A stretch of DNA of 64,000 bases from Geodermatophilus obscurus DSM 43160 (lineage in GTDB: Bacteria; Actinomycetota; Actinomycetes; Mycobacteriales; Geodermatophilaceae), in contig NC_013757.1 of the NCBI RefSeq assembly GCF_000025345.1, forward strand, positions 2,852,001-2,916,000, written 5' to 3'. Position numbers and translations under genes: made by a program. This document shows positions 35,425 through 44,528 of the stretch, piece by piece; the first letter of the stretch is position 1; the number at the start of each line of letters is the position of its first letter. The notes below the pieces were generated by a model. It searched no databases, was not told the DNA's origin, and was given only the letters and a program-made list of their open reading frames with translations.

Positions 35425-36486
35425 TCACTTCCTCCGGGCGGCGTAGTTCTTGACGTACAGGTTGACGAGGACGGCGAGGAGGAGCATCACGCCGAGGAAG
35501 GTGCGGAACCAGTTCGGGTCCCAGCCGGCGAAGACGATCCCCTGGGTGGTCATCCCGAAGATGAAGGCGCCGAGGGCGGACCCGACCGCCGAGCCGTACC
35601 CACCGGTGAGCAACGCACCGCCGACGACCGCGGCGATGATGTAGATGAACTCGTTGCCGACTCCCAGGCCCGACTGCACCGAGCTGAAGTTGAACAACAG
35701 GTGCATGCCGAGGAACCAGGCCAGGAAGGCCACGCCCATGAAGAGACCGATCTTGACCCGGGGCACCGGGACGCCGACGGCCCGGGCGCTGGCCTCGTTG
35801 CCGCCCGAGGCGAAGATCCAGTTGCCGACCCTGGTGCGCAGCAGCAGCCAGGTGGCGACCGCGACGAACAGGAACCACCAGAGCACGGTGATCTTCAACG
35901 TGATGAACCCCAGGTTCACGTCCCCGGCGAAGACCGCCCGAGCGGACGCGAACCCGTCCAGCGAGCTGGCGTTCGGCGTGGCGACCGCGCCGGTGACCAG
36001 CTTGGTGACGCCGAGGTTGATGCCCTGCAGGATGAAGAAAGTCGAGAGGGTGATGAGGAAGCTCGGGATCCCGGTGCGCATCACGAGCCAGCCGTTGACG
36101 AAGCCGATCGCCAGCGCGATGAGCAGGCTGACCACGACGCCCACCCACATGTTCAAGCTGAACTGGTAGGTCAGCATCGCCGCCGCCAGAGCCGAGGTGG
36201 TGACCGCGACGCCGGAAGACAGGTCGAACTCGCCGCCGATCATCAGCAGCGCGACGCCCACCGCCACGATGCCGATGGTGGAGCTGGCGTAGAGCACGGT
36301 GGCGAAGGCCGGAAGCGTCCGGAAGGGTTCGGCGACCGCGTAGAAGAAGACGAAGATGGCGATCGCCGCGGCCAGCGCGCCGATCTCGGGTCGGGCCAGC
36401 ACACGGGACACGAGCGATCGCTGCGTGCGCTGCGGCGGGGCGGCGGCCCGCGGGGCGGACGGCTGTGTCGCCACGGATGAGCTCAT
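35425..36486 (-). CDS. Sugar ABC transporter permease (RbsC/FrcC family)
   Basis: The 353-aa product has about ten hydrophobic helices and the family signature [28 protein letters not shown]. The EAA-like loop [18 protein letters not shown] contacts the ATPase, and [20 protein letters not shown] follows. It lies in the inner membrane and is transcribed between the binding protein and the ATPase. The likely substrate class is pentose, fructose or inositol. Confidence 0.9.
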   Translation of the reverse strand: MSSSVATQPSAPRAAAPPQRTQRSLVSRVLARPEIGALAAAIAIFVFFYAVAEPFRTLPAFATVLYASSTIGIVAVGVALLMIGGEFDLSSGVAVTTSALAAAMLTYQFSLNMWVGVVVSLLIALAIGFVNGWLVMRTGIPSFLITLSTFFILQGINLGVTKLVTGAVATPNASSLDGFASARAVFAGDVNLGFITLKITVLWWFLFVAVATWLLLRTRVGNWIFASGGNEASARAVGVPVPRVKIGLFMGVAFLAWFLGMHLLFNFSSVQSGLGVGNEFIYIIAAVVGGALLTGGYGSAVGSALGAFIFGMTTQGIVFAGWDPNWFRTFLGVMLLLAVLVNLYVKNYAARRK

Positions 36487-36550
36487 GACTGCTCCAGGGA
36501 GGCGGGTGGCCCGTGGGGAGCCGGGGTACCCCGGCTCCCCACGGTGCGGG

Positions 36551-37537
36551 TCAGCGGGTGTTGTTCTCGGCGAACGGCAGGATCACGTCGATGTTGGACT
36601 CGTCGACGATCGACGGTCCGGTGAGCACCGGCTGCCCACCGCCGATGTCGTTGCCGTTGATCAGGTTCAGGTACAGCGCCTGCACGGCCATGTACCCCTG
36701 CACGTAGGGCTGCTGGTCCACGGAGAAGGAGATGTCTCCGGCCTGGATCGCCTGCGCCACCTCGGGGTTGAGGTCGAAGGTGACGACCTCGGCCTGACTG
36801 CCGGTGTCACCCTTGGCCGCCTGGGCGGCCTGGGCCACCTGGGCACCCAGCGTGACGATGTGGGTGACCGAGGGGTCGGTCTGCAGGCTGGAGCCGATCG
36901 TCTGCTGGACGGACGGCAGGTCGGTGCCCTGGACGTAGAGGATCTCCGTGTTCGGGAAGCCCTCCGTGACGCCAGCGCAGCGGGTCTCCAGCGCCACCTG
37001 GCCCTGCTCCTGGATCACGCAGAGGGCCTTCTGCCCACCGTCGGCCCCGATCCGCTCACCCACGGTGCGGCCGGCGAGCTGCTCGTTGGAACCGAAGTAC
37101 ATCGGGATGCCGTAGTCCACGTAGTCGTTGATCCCCGAGTTGAAGGCGACGACCGGGATCCCACCCTGCACGGCGCTCTGCGCCGCCGGGCCGACCTGGT
37201 CGGGGTAGGCCAGGGTGATCGCGATGCCGTCGACGTCGCTGTCGACCTGGTTCTGCACCAGCGTGGCCTGCTCGCCGGCGGCCGGGGCGTTGGAGTAGTT
37301 GAGCGTGACGCCGAGACTGTCGGCGGCCGCGTTGGCGCCGGACCGGATCTTGTCCCAGAACGCGTCACCCGGCGCCTCGTGGGTGATCATCGCGATGGTG
37401 TAGTCCTGCCCACCTCCACCCCCACCGCCGCCGCCGGACTCGTTCTGTGCGCCGCCCTGACTGCTGCACGCGGACAGCGCCAGGGCGGCCGCACTGACGG
37501 TCACCACCGCGTGCAGCGACCTGCGGGTGGTCCTCAT
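36551..37537 (-). CDS. Sugar/inositol-binding lipoprotein of ABC importer
   Basis: The 328-aa product has a lipoprotein signal with lipobox LSAC (Cys near residue 24), a Gly-rich linker of nine glycines, and a ribose-binding-type domain (YTIAMITHEAPGDAFWDKIRSGANAAAD, IPVVAFNSGIND, VVTFDLNPEVAQAIQAGDISFSVDQQPYVQGYMAV). This matches IbpA/FrcB/RbsB-like proteins. The start at 37537 has GAGGAG upstream, and longer in-frame starts would precede the signal peptide. The upstream ATGTCC motif shared with iolC favours inositol as substrate. Confidence 0.9.
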   Translation of the reverse strand: MRTTRRSLHAVVTVSAAALALSACSSQGGAQNESGGGGGGGGGQDYTIAMITHEAPGDAFWDKIRSGANAAADSLGVTLNYSNAPAAGEQATLVQNQVDSDVDGIAITLAYPDQVGPAAQSAVQGGIPVVAFNSGINDYVDYGIPMYFGSNEQLAGRTVGERIGADGGQKALCVIQEQGQVALETRCAGVTEGFPNTEILYVQGTDLPSVQQTIGSSLQTDPSVTHIVTLGAQVAQAAQAAKGDTGSQAEVVTFDLNPEVAQAIQAGDISFSVDQQPYVQGYMAVQALYLNLINGNDIGGGQPVLTGPSIVDESNIDVILPFAENNTR

Positions 37538-37615
37538 GTGGATCTCCTCGTCGCGAGGGCCGCCGTCCTGGCGGCCGGGGATGCCCACGTCCGGACGCCT
37601 GGTGCGCTCGTCCGC

Positions 37616-37629
37616 ATGTATGGACATAG
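37616..37629 (-). promoter_or_regulatory. Candidate GntR (iol) operator upstream of the ABC importer
   Basis: CATGTATGGACATA (minus strand TATGTCCATACATG) lies 79 bp before the lipoprotein start and resembles the iolC site TATGTCCTAACAAA. An adjacent GTGACATGGCA extends the region. Confidence 0.5.
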
Positions 37630-37731
37630 TGACATGGCAGAATGTGGCATGGCTCACCAAGAGCGTCAAGGGTCCTGCCTGCCGGAGTCCACGTCCAGCA
37701 CGGCCTGATCGCCTGCCGCACGCTGCGGTGC

Positions 37732-38907
37732 TCAGGCCGGCGGGACGTCGACCCGCGCACCCCGGGCCGCCGAGTCGGCGAGGGCGTCGAGGACGACCGC
37801 CGCGCGGACGGCGTCGTCCAGGCCCACGCCGACGGGGCGACCCGCCTCGACCGAGGCGAGCAGGTCGCGCAGCTCGACCACCTTGAGGTCGTCGTAACCC
37901 ATCGCGATCCCGGCACCGGGCTGGAAGGCGGCGTACTCCCCGGCTCCCGGCCCGACCAGCACGGTGGCGACCGGCTGGTCCTGGACGGCCGGTCCGCGGC
38001 TGAGCTGGAGCTCGCCCATCCGGCGGAAGTCCCAGGCCAGGCGCCCCGCCGTCCCGTGCACCTCGAAGCCGTAGGCGTTCTGCTCCCCCACGGCCACCCG
38101 GCTGGCCTCGAGCACCACCCGGGCTCCGGTCGACAGGCGCAGCAGCGCGGAGACGTGGTCGTCGTTCTCCACCGGCCCCGGCACGCCGCCGGCCGCGACG
38201 GCGTGCCCGGACGTCGCGCCGGTCGGGCGCGGTCGTTCGGGGACGAAGACCGCGGTGTCGGCCAGCACGGAGGCGATCTCGCCGTGCAGGACGAAACGGA
38301 CGAGGTCGACGGCGTGCGAGGCGAGGTCCCCCAGGACGCCGCTGCCGCCCCGCGCCCGCTCGTAGCGCCAGGTCAGGGCGCCCTCGGGGGCGGCGGCGTA
38401 GTCACTGAGGAAGGCGAACCGGGCATGCGTGACCCGGCCGATCCCGCCCTCGTCGACCAGCCGGCGGGCCAGGGCGACCGCGGGCGCGTGCCGGTAGTTG
38501 AAGCCCACGGTGCCCTGCACGCCGGCCACTGCGACGGCGCCGGCCACCGTACGGGCGTCGTCCGCGGTGAGACCCACGGGCTTCTCGATCCACAGGTGCC
38601 GGCCGGCCTCGGCCACGGCCACGCCGATCTCCCGGTGCAGCCAGTTGGGGGCGGTGACCGACACGAGCTCGACCCGCGGGTCGGTGAGCAGCTCGCGCCA
38701 GTCCGCCGTCGCGGAGGCGAACCCGAACTGCGCGGCGGCCGCCTCGGCCCGGCCGGGGACGTCGTCGGCGACCGCGACCAGCTCCGGGACCTGACCCAGG
38801 TCCGGGAAGTGGTGCCGGAGCCGGGCGTGGGCCTGGGCGTGCACCCGGCCCATCCACCCGAAGCCGATGACCCCCACGCCGATCGACCGCGCTGCCGTCG
38901 TCCCCAT
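37732..38907 (-). CDS. Gfo/Idh/MocA-family oxidoreductase
   Basis: The 391-aa product has GVIGFGWMGRVHAQAHAR near residue 10, EKP in HLWIEKPVGLTADDA near 120, GTVGFNYRHAPAVAL, LTWRYERARGGSGVLGDLASHAVDLVRF with a candidate catalytic His near 205 and ENDDHVSALLRL. It resembles the gene at 26802 in length and segment order. The ATG at 38907 has GAGAGGGA upstream. It is transcribed towards the inositol-type ABC genes with a 194-bp gap, so it could supply a dehydrogenase for the imported sugar. Confidence 0.87.
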   Translation of the reverse strand: MGTTAARSIGVGVIGFGWMGRVHAQAHARLRHHFPDLGQVPELVAVADDVPGRAEAAAAQFGFASATADWRELLTDPRVELVSVTAPNWLHREIGVAVAEAGRHLWIEKPVGLTADDARTVAGAVAVAGVQGTVGFNYRHAPAVALARRLVDEGGIGRVTHARFAFLSDYAAAPEGALTWRYERARGGSGVLGDLASHAVDLVRFVLHGEIASVLADTAVFVPERPRPTGATSGHAVAAGGVPGPVENDDHVSALLRLSTGARVVLEASRVAVGEQNAYGFEVHGTAGRLAWDFRRMGELQLSRGPAVQDQPVATVLVGPGAGEYAAFQPGAGIAMGYDDLKVVELRDLLASVEAGRPVGVGLDDAVRAAVVLDALADSAARGARVDVPPA

Positions 38908-39016
38908 GAACGTCCCTCTCGTCAGGCCGGCCGAGGGCGCGAGCCTAGGGCCAGGGGGACCGGCCGGGCGGAACGGAAGCCCTGCCACCGCACCGCTCAC
39001 GGGTTCGGCGCCGGCG

Positions 39017-39826
39017 TCAGGTCAGGGGTCGCACGGTCAGCAGCTGTCCGGCCCGCCCCACCGGGCCGGTGAGGTCGTGGAGCACGGTCGTGGTGAGGCC
39101 GGCACCGTCCGGCCCGAAGACGACGGTGGTGTCCAGGCCCACCCATCGGCCCGCCGGCTGCCGGTGCAGGTGGATGGTCAGGTCCACGTTGGGGAACATC
39201 CACTCCATCGGCGACTGACGCACCGCGATGCCGTTCGCGGTGTCGACCAGGCCGACGAAGCGGGCCAGCTCGCCGACCGGCTCGCCCGCGACCAGGGCGA
39301 CCGGCGTGTCGAGCCACACGGTGGCCCGTCCCGGCTCGGGTGCGCGCAGCGGGCGCACGTCCAGCGAGGCGATGTAGCCGCCGGGCCACACCGCGGACAG
39401 GTCGACCGACGCCAGCCCGTCCGGCGGGGGCAGGGGGTCGGGATGGCCGCCGGCCACCACACCGGTGTCGTGCCGCGCCAGCCGCCACGCACGGGCGCGC
39501 AGGACCGCGCGCCCACCGGAGACGGCGACGGCCTCGAGCAGCTCGATGGTGCGCCCGGGGCGCACCACCTCCACGTGGACCTCGACCTCGTCGATCGGGA
39601 CGACCCCGAGGATGTCGAAGGTGGTGCGGGCGGTGACCAGCCGGCCGCCGGTCGCCCGCTCGGCCACGAACCGGTCCACCGCGTGCACGAGCAGCCCGTT
39701 GAGCGGGCTGATGTGCTGCTCGGTCACCGACCACGCGCCGCCGGTGTGCTCGGTGGCCCGGTACCGACCGGGAGCGAGGCGCTCGAAGTAGGCCGGCGGC
39801 GCTGCGGTCGGGACGGGGCCGGGCAT
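39017..39826 (-). CDS. Thioesterase-family protein (double hotdog, acyl-CoA thioesterase-like)
   Basis: The 269-aa product has two hotdog-like halves. The first contains HISPLNGLLVHAVDRF and a TFDILGVVPIDEVEVHVEVVRPGRTIELLEA strand region, and the second MEWMFPNVDLTIHLHRQPAGRWVGLDTTVVFGPDGAGLTTTVLHD. This matches TesB-like or 4HBT_3 acyl-CoA thioesterases of actinobacteria. No signal peptide is visible. It appears to be a single-gene unit divergent from the NTF2-like gene, with no link to polyol use. Confidence 0.8.
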   Translation of the reverse strand: MPGPVPTAAPPAYFERLAPGRYRATEHTGGAWSVTEQHISPLNGLLVHAVDRFVAERATGGRLVTARTTFDILGVVPIDEVEVHVEVVRPGRTIELLEAVAVSGGRAVLRARAWRLARHDTGVVAGGHPDPLPPPDGLASVDLSAVWPGGYIASLDVRPLRAPEPGRATVWLDTPVALVAGEPVGELARFVGLVDTANGIAVRQSPMEWMFPNVDLTIHLHRQPAGRWVGLDTTVVFGPDGAGLTTTVLHDLTGPVGRAGQLLTVRPLT

Positions 39827-40108
39827 GGTCGCCTTCCGGGAGCAGGGCGGCAGGGCCACGCGCGCGGCGTGTCCCGAGGATGCCAAGCGCAACGCGGGCC
39901 CGGCACCGTGCGGCGACTGCCCAGGTGATCTGCGGGAGCGCGCGCAGCAGCCGCCTGCCACAACCGGCTTTTCCGGCTCATCCGTTCGGCATGACGATAG
40001 CGCGAGGCACGCCGGTGGCGTACGGCCGCCGTCAAGCGGTGTCCCCGGCGACGAGTCGTGCCACGGTGTCCTGCCACACCCCGACGTCGGGCCAGGAGGA
40101 CCACCACC
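39827..40108. other. Divergent intergenic region, no gene seen
   Basis: About 280 bp separate two divergent genes. CCGGCTTTTCCGG (39963-39975) and a GCATGACGATAGCG stretch are less GC-rich and may be promoter sequence. I see no clear operator or RNA gene. Confidence 0.4.
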
Positions 40109-40462
40109 ATGACCGCACCGGACCGCGAGGAGTCCTTGCGCGCGCTGTACCGGGCTTTCAACGCGCGGGACATCGACACGGTGCTGGCCGCCATGGCCGC
40201 GGACGTCGACTGGCCCAACGGCTGGGAGGGTGGCCGGGTCGTCGGGCACGACGCCGTCCGCCGCTACTGGGCACGCCAGTGGGCCGAGATCCGCGCCAGG
40301 GGGGAACCGACCGGCATCCGCGAGCGCCCGGACGGCACGGTCGAGGTGGGCGTCCACCAGGTGTTCCGCGACCGGGGCGGCACCCTCCTCGCGGTCGGCG
40401 ACGTCCGCCACGTCTACAGCTTCGCGGGCGACCTGGTGGCCCGCATGGACGTCGAGCAGTAG
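40109..40462 (+). CDS. NTF2-like (SnoaL-like) small protein
   Basis: The 117-aa product opens with SLRALYRAFNARDIDTVLAAMAADVDWPNGWEGGRVVGHDAVRRYW, a clear SnoaL/NTF2-like start, and continues with EVGVHQVFRDRGGTLLAVGDVRHVYSFAGDLVARMDV. Such cone-shaped folds act as small isomerases, cyclases or ligand-binding proteins, and the specific role is unknown. AGGAGGA precedes the ATG at 40109. Confidence 0.85.
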   Translation: MTAPDREESLRALYRAFNARDIDTVLAAMAADVDWPNGWEGGRVVGHDAVRRYWARQWAEIRARGEPTGIRERPDGTVEVGVHQVFRDRGGTLLAVGDVRHVYSFAGDLVARMDVEQ

Positions 40463-40751
40463 CGCGAGGCCGTCCGACACCGTCAGTGAGGTCGCAGCTC
40501 ACCGACCCCGCGACGGCGTCCTGGTCCCGACACGGCCCGCCTGCGCGTTCCGCTCGACCGCGTCGTGGCGCTGGAGGACGTGGCGTCGGGTTCGAGCACA
40601 CGGGCTCCGGGCAGCTCCGCGGCAAGGTGGTCGTCTCGCTGGCCGCGCGGCCGTGGGCCCGGGAACGGCGGAGGCGGCTGAGGCGGCGCCCCCTGGTCGG
40701 GGACGCCGCCTCCCGTGGTGCCAGTCCTGCCCCGGTCACCCCTGGCGTTCG
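40463..40751. terminator. Convergent intergenic region with hairpin at 40681-40711
   Basis: AGGCGGCGCCCCC (40681-40693) pairs with GGGGACGCCGCCT (40699-40711), with one bulge. It lies 41 bases after the GDSL gene stop on the minus strand and can also serve the plus-strand gene. Nothing else is recognised in this 289-bp region. Confidence 0.6.
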
Positions 40752-42215
40752 TCAGCCGGCCGCCATGGCGCGTGGAGCGGCGGAGGCGACCAGCTCCCGC
40801 AGCTCCGCCAGGTCGAACGCGCCGCCCATGGCGAGGAACCCGGCGCGGTTGGGGTGCAGGTGGTCGCCGGGGCCGCCTACCGACGTGTTGGTGTCGTAGG
40901 CGGGCAGCAGCCGGCTGGGGTCGGCCGGGTCCTCGGTGGCCGCCGCGAAGTCGACCACGGCGTCGAACACCCCGCTGGTGCGGATGAAGTCGTTCACCGC
41001 CCGCCGCTGCGCGTCCGTCTCGGGCGTGCCGTAGTTCGCCAGGCCGTCCTCGGCACCGCCCGAGGGCGTGAGCGTGGCCCCGATGATCGGGATCCCGGCG
41101 GCGTGCACCCGGTCGGCGATATCCGCCATGCCGGCGATGACCTCCGCCGCGGTCGCGCCGCCGCCACCGAGGTCGTTGATGCCCTCCAGCAGGACGACGG
41201 CGCGCAGACCCGGCTGGCCGAGCACGTCCTCGTCGAGCCGGTCGACGGCCGGCGGCCCGTCGCACGGGGTGCAGCCGCCCTCGAGGCGCCCCACCCAGGT
41301 GACCATGTTGCCGGCGATGCCCTGGTTGACGACCGAGACGACCTCCTCGTCGTCCTCGGCCAGCAGGCGGCGCTGCAGCACGTCGGGCCAGCGGTCGTTG
41401 CCGTTGAGCGTGGAGAAGAACCCGTCGGTGATGGAGTCGCCGAGGGCGACGACCGTCCCGGCGTCCTCCCGCTGGACCTCCAGTCCGGTCAGGTAGAACC
41501 AGCTCGTCGTGGAGTGCGGGAACGCCTCGTCGGTGAGGTCGCCGGTGTGGTCGCCGGCTCCCGGGTCGGTGACGTAGGAGGTGGTGAAGGACGCCGCGTG
41601 CCAGGTCATCGGCCCGCTGGCCCCGCGGACGTGCAGGCTCACCGCCACGTTCGACCGCTGGGCGTCGGCGTCGCTGAGCTCCATGGGGACGGCGTCGCTG
41701 CGCACCTCCTCGCCCGGCTGCAGGGTCACCGACGGTGAGCCGTCGAAGGTGAGCTGCTGCTCGGTGCCCGGGACGACGGTGGCGCCGCTCTGCTGCAGGG
41801 CGGCGGTCGCGCGACCGAAGGTCACCGGCTGCGTGCCGAACCGGTTGCTGAGCTCCACCCGCCACTCGTCGCCGCCGATGCCCGGGTGCACGACCATGCG
41901 CATGGTCTGGTCCTGCGCCTGCTCGTCGGGGAAGGCGTACTCCAGGAGCGGCTGCTCGACGCCGGGCACCACCTCGCCCAGCGGTCCGGGCTGCCCCACG
42001 GCGTAGCCGAGCGGGTAGACGCCCTGCGGCGCGGTGGTCCACGCCGCCACCCACGGCTCGGAGCCGGGGTCCTGGTGGCCGGGGTCGGGGTGCCCGGGGT
42101 CGTGCTGCGTGGCCAGCGGTCGCGCCTGCTGCGGGGGAACCGCCAGCGCCGGTACGGCCAGCACCACGCAGCCGGCCGCCGTGAGGACGGCCGTCGTCAG
42201 GGATCGCACTCGCAT
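40752..42215 (-). CDS. Secreted GDSL/SGNH-family lipase or esterase
   Basis: The 487-aa product begins with a signal peptide (VRSLTTAVLTAAGCVVLAVPALA). A spacer with repeated HPDPGH-like motifs and a beta-rich N-terminal part follow. The SGNH domain has the nucleophile motif VALGDSITDGF near residue 258, GIAGNMVTW (block II Gly), LEGINDLGGGG (block III Asn) and DHLHPNRAGF near 450 with the catalytic Asp and His. Relatives include extracellular esterases and polysaccharide deacetylases. The exact ester substrate is unknown. Confidence 0.9.
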   Translation of the reverse strand: MRVRSLTTAVLTAAGCVVLAVPALAVPPQQARPLATQHDPGHPDPGHQDPGSEPWVAAWTTAPQGVYPLGYAVGQPGPLGEVVPGVEQPLLEYAFPDEQAQDQTMRMVVHPGIGGDEWRVELSNRFGTQPVTFGRATAALQQSGATVVPGTEQQLTFDGSPSVTLQPGEEVRSDAVPMELSDADAQRSNVAVSLHVRGASGPMTWHAASFTTSYVTDPGAGDHTGDLTDEAFPHSTTSWFYLTGLEVQREDAGTVVALGDSITDGFFSTLNGNDRWPDVLQRRLLAEDDEEVVSVVNQGIAGNMVTWVGRLEGGCTPCDGPPAVDRLDEDVLGQPGLRAVVLLEGINDLGGGGATAAEVIAGMADIADRVHAAGIPIIGATLTPSGGAEDGLANYGTPETDAQRRAVNDFIRTSGVFDAVVDFAAATEDPADPSRLLPAYDTNTSVGGPGDHLHPNRAGFLAMGGAFDLAELRELVASAAPRAMAAG

Positions 42216-42364
42216 GCTGTTCCTCCTCGAACCAGCGACCCCGTCGGGGTCTGGAGCGTGGCGGGAGGCTAGGGAGGCCACCGGGGATGGTGGCAAGGGC
42301 GCTCGTCCGACGATGCGGAACCCCGCTGCTCGCGGTGCGCGTCGCCGCCGGACCGGTCCAGGGC

Positions 42365-44023
42365 TCAGCCGGCGTCGGCCCAGGAGGCGACGACCGAGAC
42401 GTCGAGCGGGAAGTCGACGGGGAAGCCGCCGAAGAGCAGCCGCCCGGCCGTGGCGGCGGCGGCGCGCACCTCCTCGGCGACCGCGTCGGCGAGGGGCTCG
42501 GGCGTGTGGACGACGACCTCGTCGTGCAGGAAGAAGACCAGGTGCGGCCGCTGCTCCAGCGGGCCGGTGCCGCCCAGGCGCCACAGCCGGTTGCGCAGGT
42601 CGGCCAGCCAGCACAGGGCCCACTCCGCGCCGGTGCCCTGGACGACGAAGTTGCGGGTGAACCGACCCCAGGCGCGGCGGGCACGGTCCCGCTCCTCCGG
42701 CGACCCGCTGACCTCGGCCGGCTCGCCCAGCGCGACGGCGCGCTCCGCCCAGGCGCCGGTGGGGCGTGGCGAGCCGCGGCCGAGCAGGGTGTGCACCACG
42801 TCGCCGCGCTCCCCCGCCCGGGCGGCCTGCTCGACCAACCCGATGGCCCGCGGGTAGCGGCGGGCCAGCCGGGGCATGATGCGGCCGCTCTCGCCCCGGG
42901 TGGCGCCGTACATCGCGCCGAGGATCGCGACCTTGGCCTGGGCCCGCGTCTCGACGGTGCCGGCGGCCACCATCCCCTCGTAGAGGTCGGCGGCCCGGGC
43001 GGCCTCGGCCATCGCGTCGTCCCCGCTCATGCCGGCGAGCACCCGCGGCTCCAGCTGGGCGACGTCGGCGACGACGAGCCGCCAGCCGTCGTCGGCCACC
43101 GCCGCGGGGCGCACCTGCGTCGGGACCGACAGCGCTCCTCCGCCGTTGGACGCCCACCGCCCGGTCACCACGCCGCCGGGGACGAACCACGACCGGAACC
43201 GGCCGTCGCGCACCCACGTGTCCAGCCACGCCCAGCCGTTGGCGGTGAGCAGCCGGGCGAGCCTCTTGTACTCCAGCAGCGGGCCGACGACGGGGTGGTC
43301 GAGCTGCTCCAGCGTCCACGACCGGGTGTCCTCCACCGGCAGCCCCGCGGCCTGCAGTGCCGCGAGCAGCGCGCCGGGCGAGTCGGGGTTCAGGCCCGGT
43401 GCGCGCAGCGCCGCGCGGACCTCCTGGGCCAGCGCCTCCAGGACCGCCGGGCGGGCGCCGGACGCCGGCCGCGGCCCCAGCAGCTCGGTGAGCAGGCGGG
43501 CGTGCACGTCGGCCCGCCACGGCAGCCCGGCGTGCGTCATCTCGGCGGCCACCAGCGCCCCGGAGGACTCCGCCGCCAGCAGCAGGGCCAGCCGGTGCGG
43601 CTCCGCGGACGCGGCGACGGCGGCCTGCTGGCGTCCGTGCTCGGCGACCGGGTCGAGGGTGTCGGCGGGGTCGTCGAGCGGGAAGAGGGCGGGGTCGGGC
43701 GCGGAGACCGGCTGCAGGGCGTCCCAGTCCGCGGTCTCGCCGGCGGCGAGCAGTGCCTGGTCGACGAACGGCGAGCGCCGCAGCACCGCGTGGGTGAGCC
43801 TCAGGTCGGTGCAGCGCTCGACGCGGACGCCGGCGTCCAGGAGCCCCGGGTACCAGCGGGTGGTGTCGTCCCACACCCAGCGGACCGGCGTCCGCTCCCG
43901 GTCCGCGACGACGGCCGCCAGCTCACCGGCGCGGTGCCGGGTGACCCCGACCGCCGTCCCGTCCTCGGTGAGCTCCCGTGCCTCCACGACGTCCCCGGCC
44001 CGGCGCAGGACGACGCGGTTCAC
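42365..44023 (-). CDS. Family A DNA polymerase-like protein (bifunctional 3'-5' exonuclease/DNA polymerase)
   Basis: The 552-aa product carries polymerase motif A (LVVADVAQLEPRVLAGMSGDD), motif B region (QAKVAILGAMYGATRG) and motif C (FFLHDEVVVHTPE). The N-terminal part is short and looks like a degenerate exonuclease domain. This is the small actinobacterial PolA paralogue often annotated as bifunctional exonuclease/polymerase. The usual motif A serine (DYSQIELR) is Ala and the Tyr is Val, so activity could be altered. The start is GTG at 44023. It is probably involved in repair, but its role is unproven. Confidence 0.85.
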   Translation of the reverse strand: MNRVVLRRAGDVVEARELTEDGTAVGVTRHRAGELAAVVADRERTPVRWVWDDTTRWYPGLLDAGVRVERCTDLRLTHAVLRRSPFVDQALLAAGETADWDALQPVSAPDPALFPLDDPADTLDPVAEHGRQQAAVAASAEPHRLALLLAAESSGALVAAEMTHAGLPWRADVHARLLTELLGPRPASGARPAVLEALAQEVRAALRAPGLNPDSPGALLAALQAAGLPVEDTRSWTLEQLDHPVVGPLLEYKRLARLLTANGWAWLDTWVRDGRFRSWFVPGGVVTGRWASNGGGALSVPTQVRPAAVADDGWRLVVADVAQLEPRVLAGMSGDDAMAEAARAADLYEGMVAAGTVETRAQAKVAILGAMYGATRGESGRIMPRLARRYPRAIGLVEQAARAGERGDVVHTLLGRGSPRPTGAWAERAVALGEPAEVSGSPEERDRARRAWGRFTRNFVVQGTGAEWALCWLADLRNRLWRLGGTGPLEQRPHLVFFLHDEVVVHTPEPLADAVAEEVRAAAATAGRLLFGGFPVDFPLDVSVVASWADAG

Positions 44024-44080
44024 CGCCGCAGTGTCGCCGCCGCGGCCGGCAGGTCGTGCGCGCCGCGAGCGGGGCGTCGG

Positions 44081-44467
44081 TCACCCGTCGGCGGAGAACC
44101 GGTAGACGACGTCGTCGATCGCATCGGTCGCGAAGGCGTACACGAAGCGGAGGGTGCCCTCGCCGGTGTTGCGGATGCCGTGCTCGGCATCGCCGGGGAT
44201 GAACACCGCCGACCCCGCCGCCACCGAGTGCTCCACACCGTCCAGGACGACCACCCCGCTGCCCTCGACGAGGTGGTAGACCTCGGCCTGGGTGTGCCGG
44301 TGCAGACCCAGCCAGCCGCCGGGGGCGAGTTCGGTGAGACCGGTGTAGAGCGAGGACGTCGGCGTCCGGTCGGCGCTGAACAGCACCCGGAAGGAGACGT
44401 CCCCGCGCACCGGGTCGTCCCACACCTCGGACTCGACCTGGCTGCTGTCGCGGACCTGTGGGCGCAC
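44081..44467 (-). CDS. Cupin-domain protein
   Basis: The product is 128 aa from the GTG at 44467; a longer start at 44518 adds 17 residues but lacks a ribosome-binding site. Cupin motif 1 is WLGLHRHTQAEVYHLVEGSGVV (His-x-His and Glu), and motif 2 is VFIPGDAEHGIRNTGEG with the third His. It is a single-domain metal cupin. The substrate is unknown. It lies between the polymerase and the VapBC pair on the same strand. Confidence 0.82.
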   Translation of the reverse strand: MRPQVRDSSQVESEVWDDPVRGDVSFRVLFSADRTPTSSLYTGLTELAPGGWLGLHRHTQAEVYHLVEGSGVVVLDGVEHSVAAGSAVFIPGDAEHGIRNTGEGTLRFVYAFATDAIDDVVYRFSADG

Positions 44468-44528
44468 CGCTCCATCCTCGTCGGACGACCCTCGCTCCGC
44501 AGACCGGAGCAGGGCCACGGGAGCGGCG

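Noticed and set aside
40752-43874. 1040-residue minus-strand frame spanning the GDSL and polymerase genes
   Set aside because: Only the part from 42215 down has a signal peptide and SGNH motifs. The upstream part is an out-of-frame reading of the polymerase gene.
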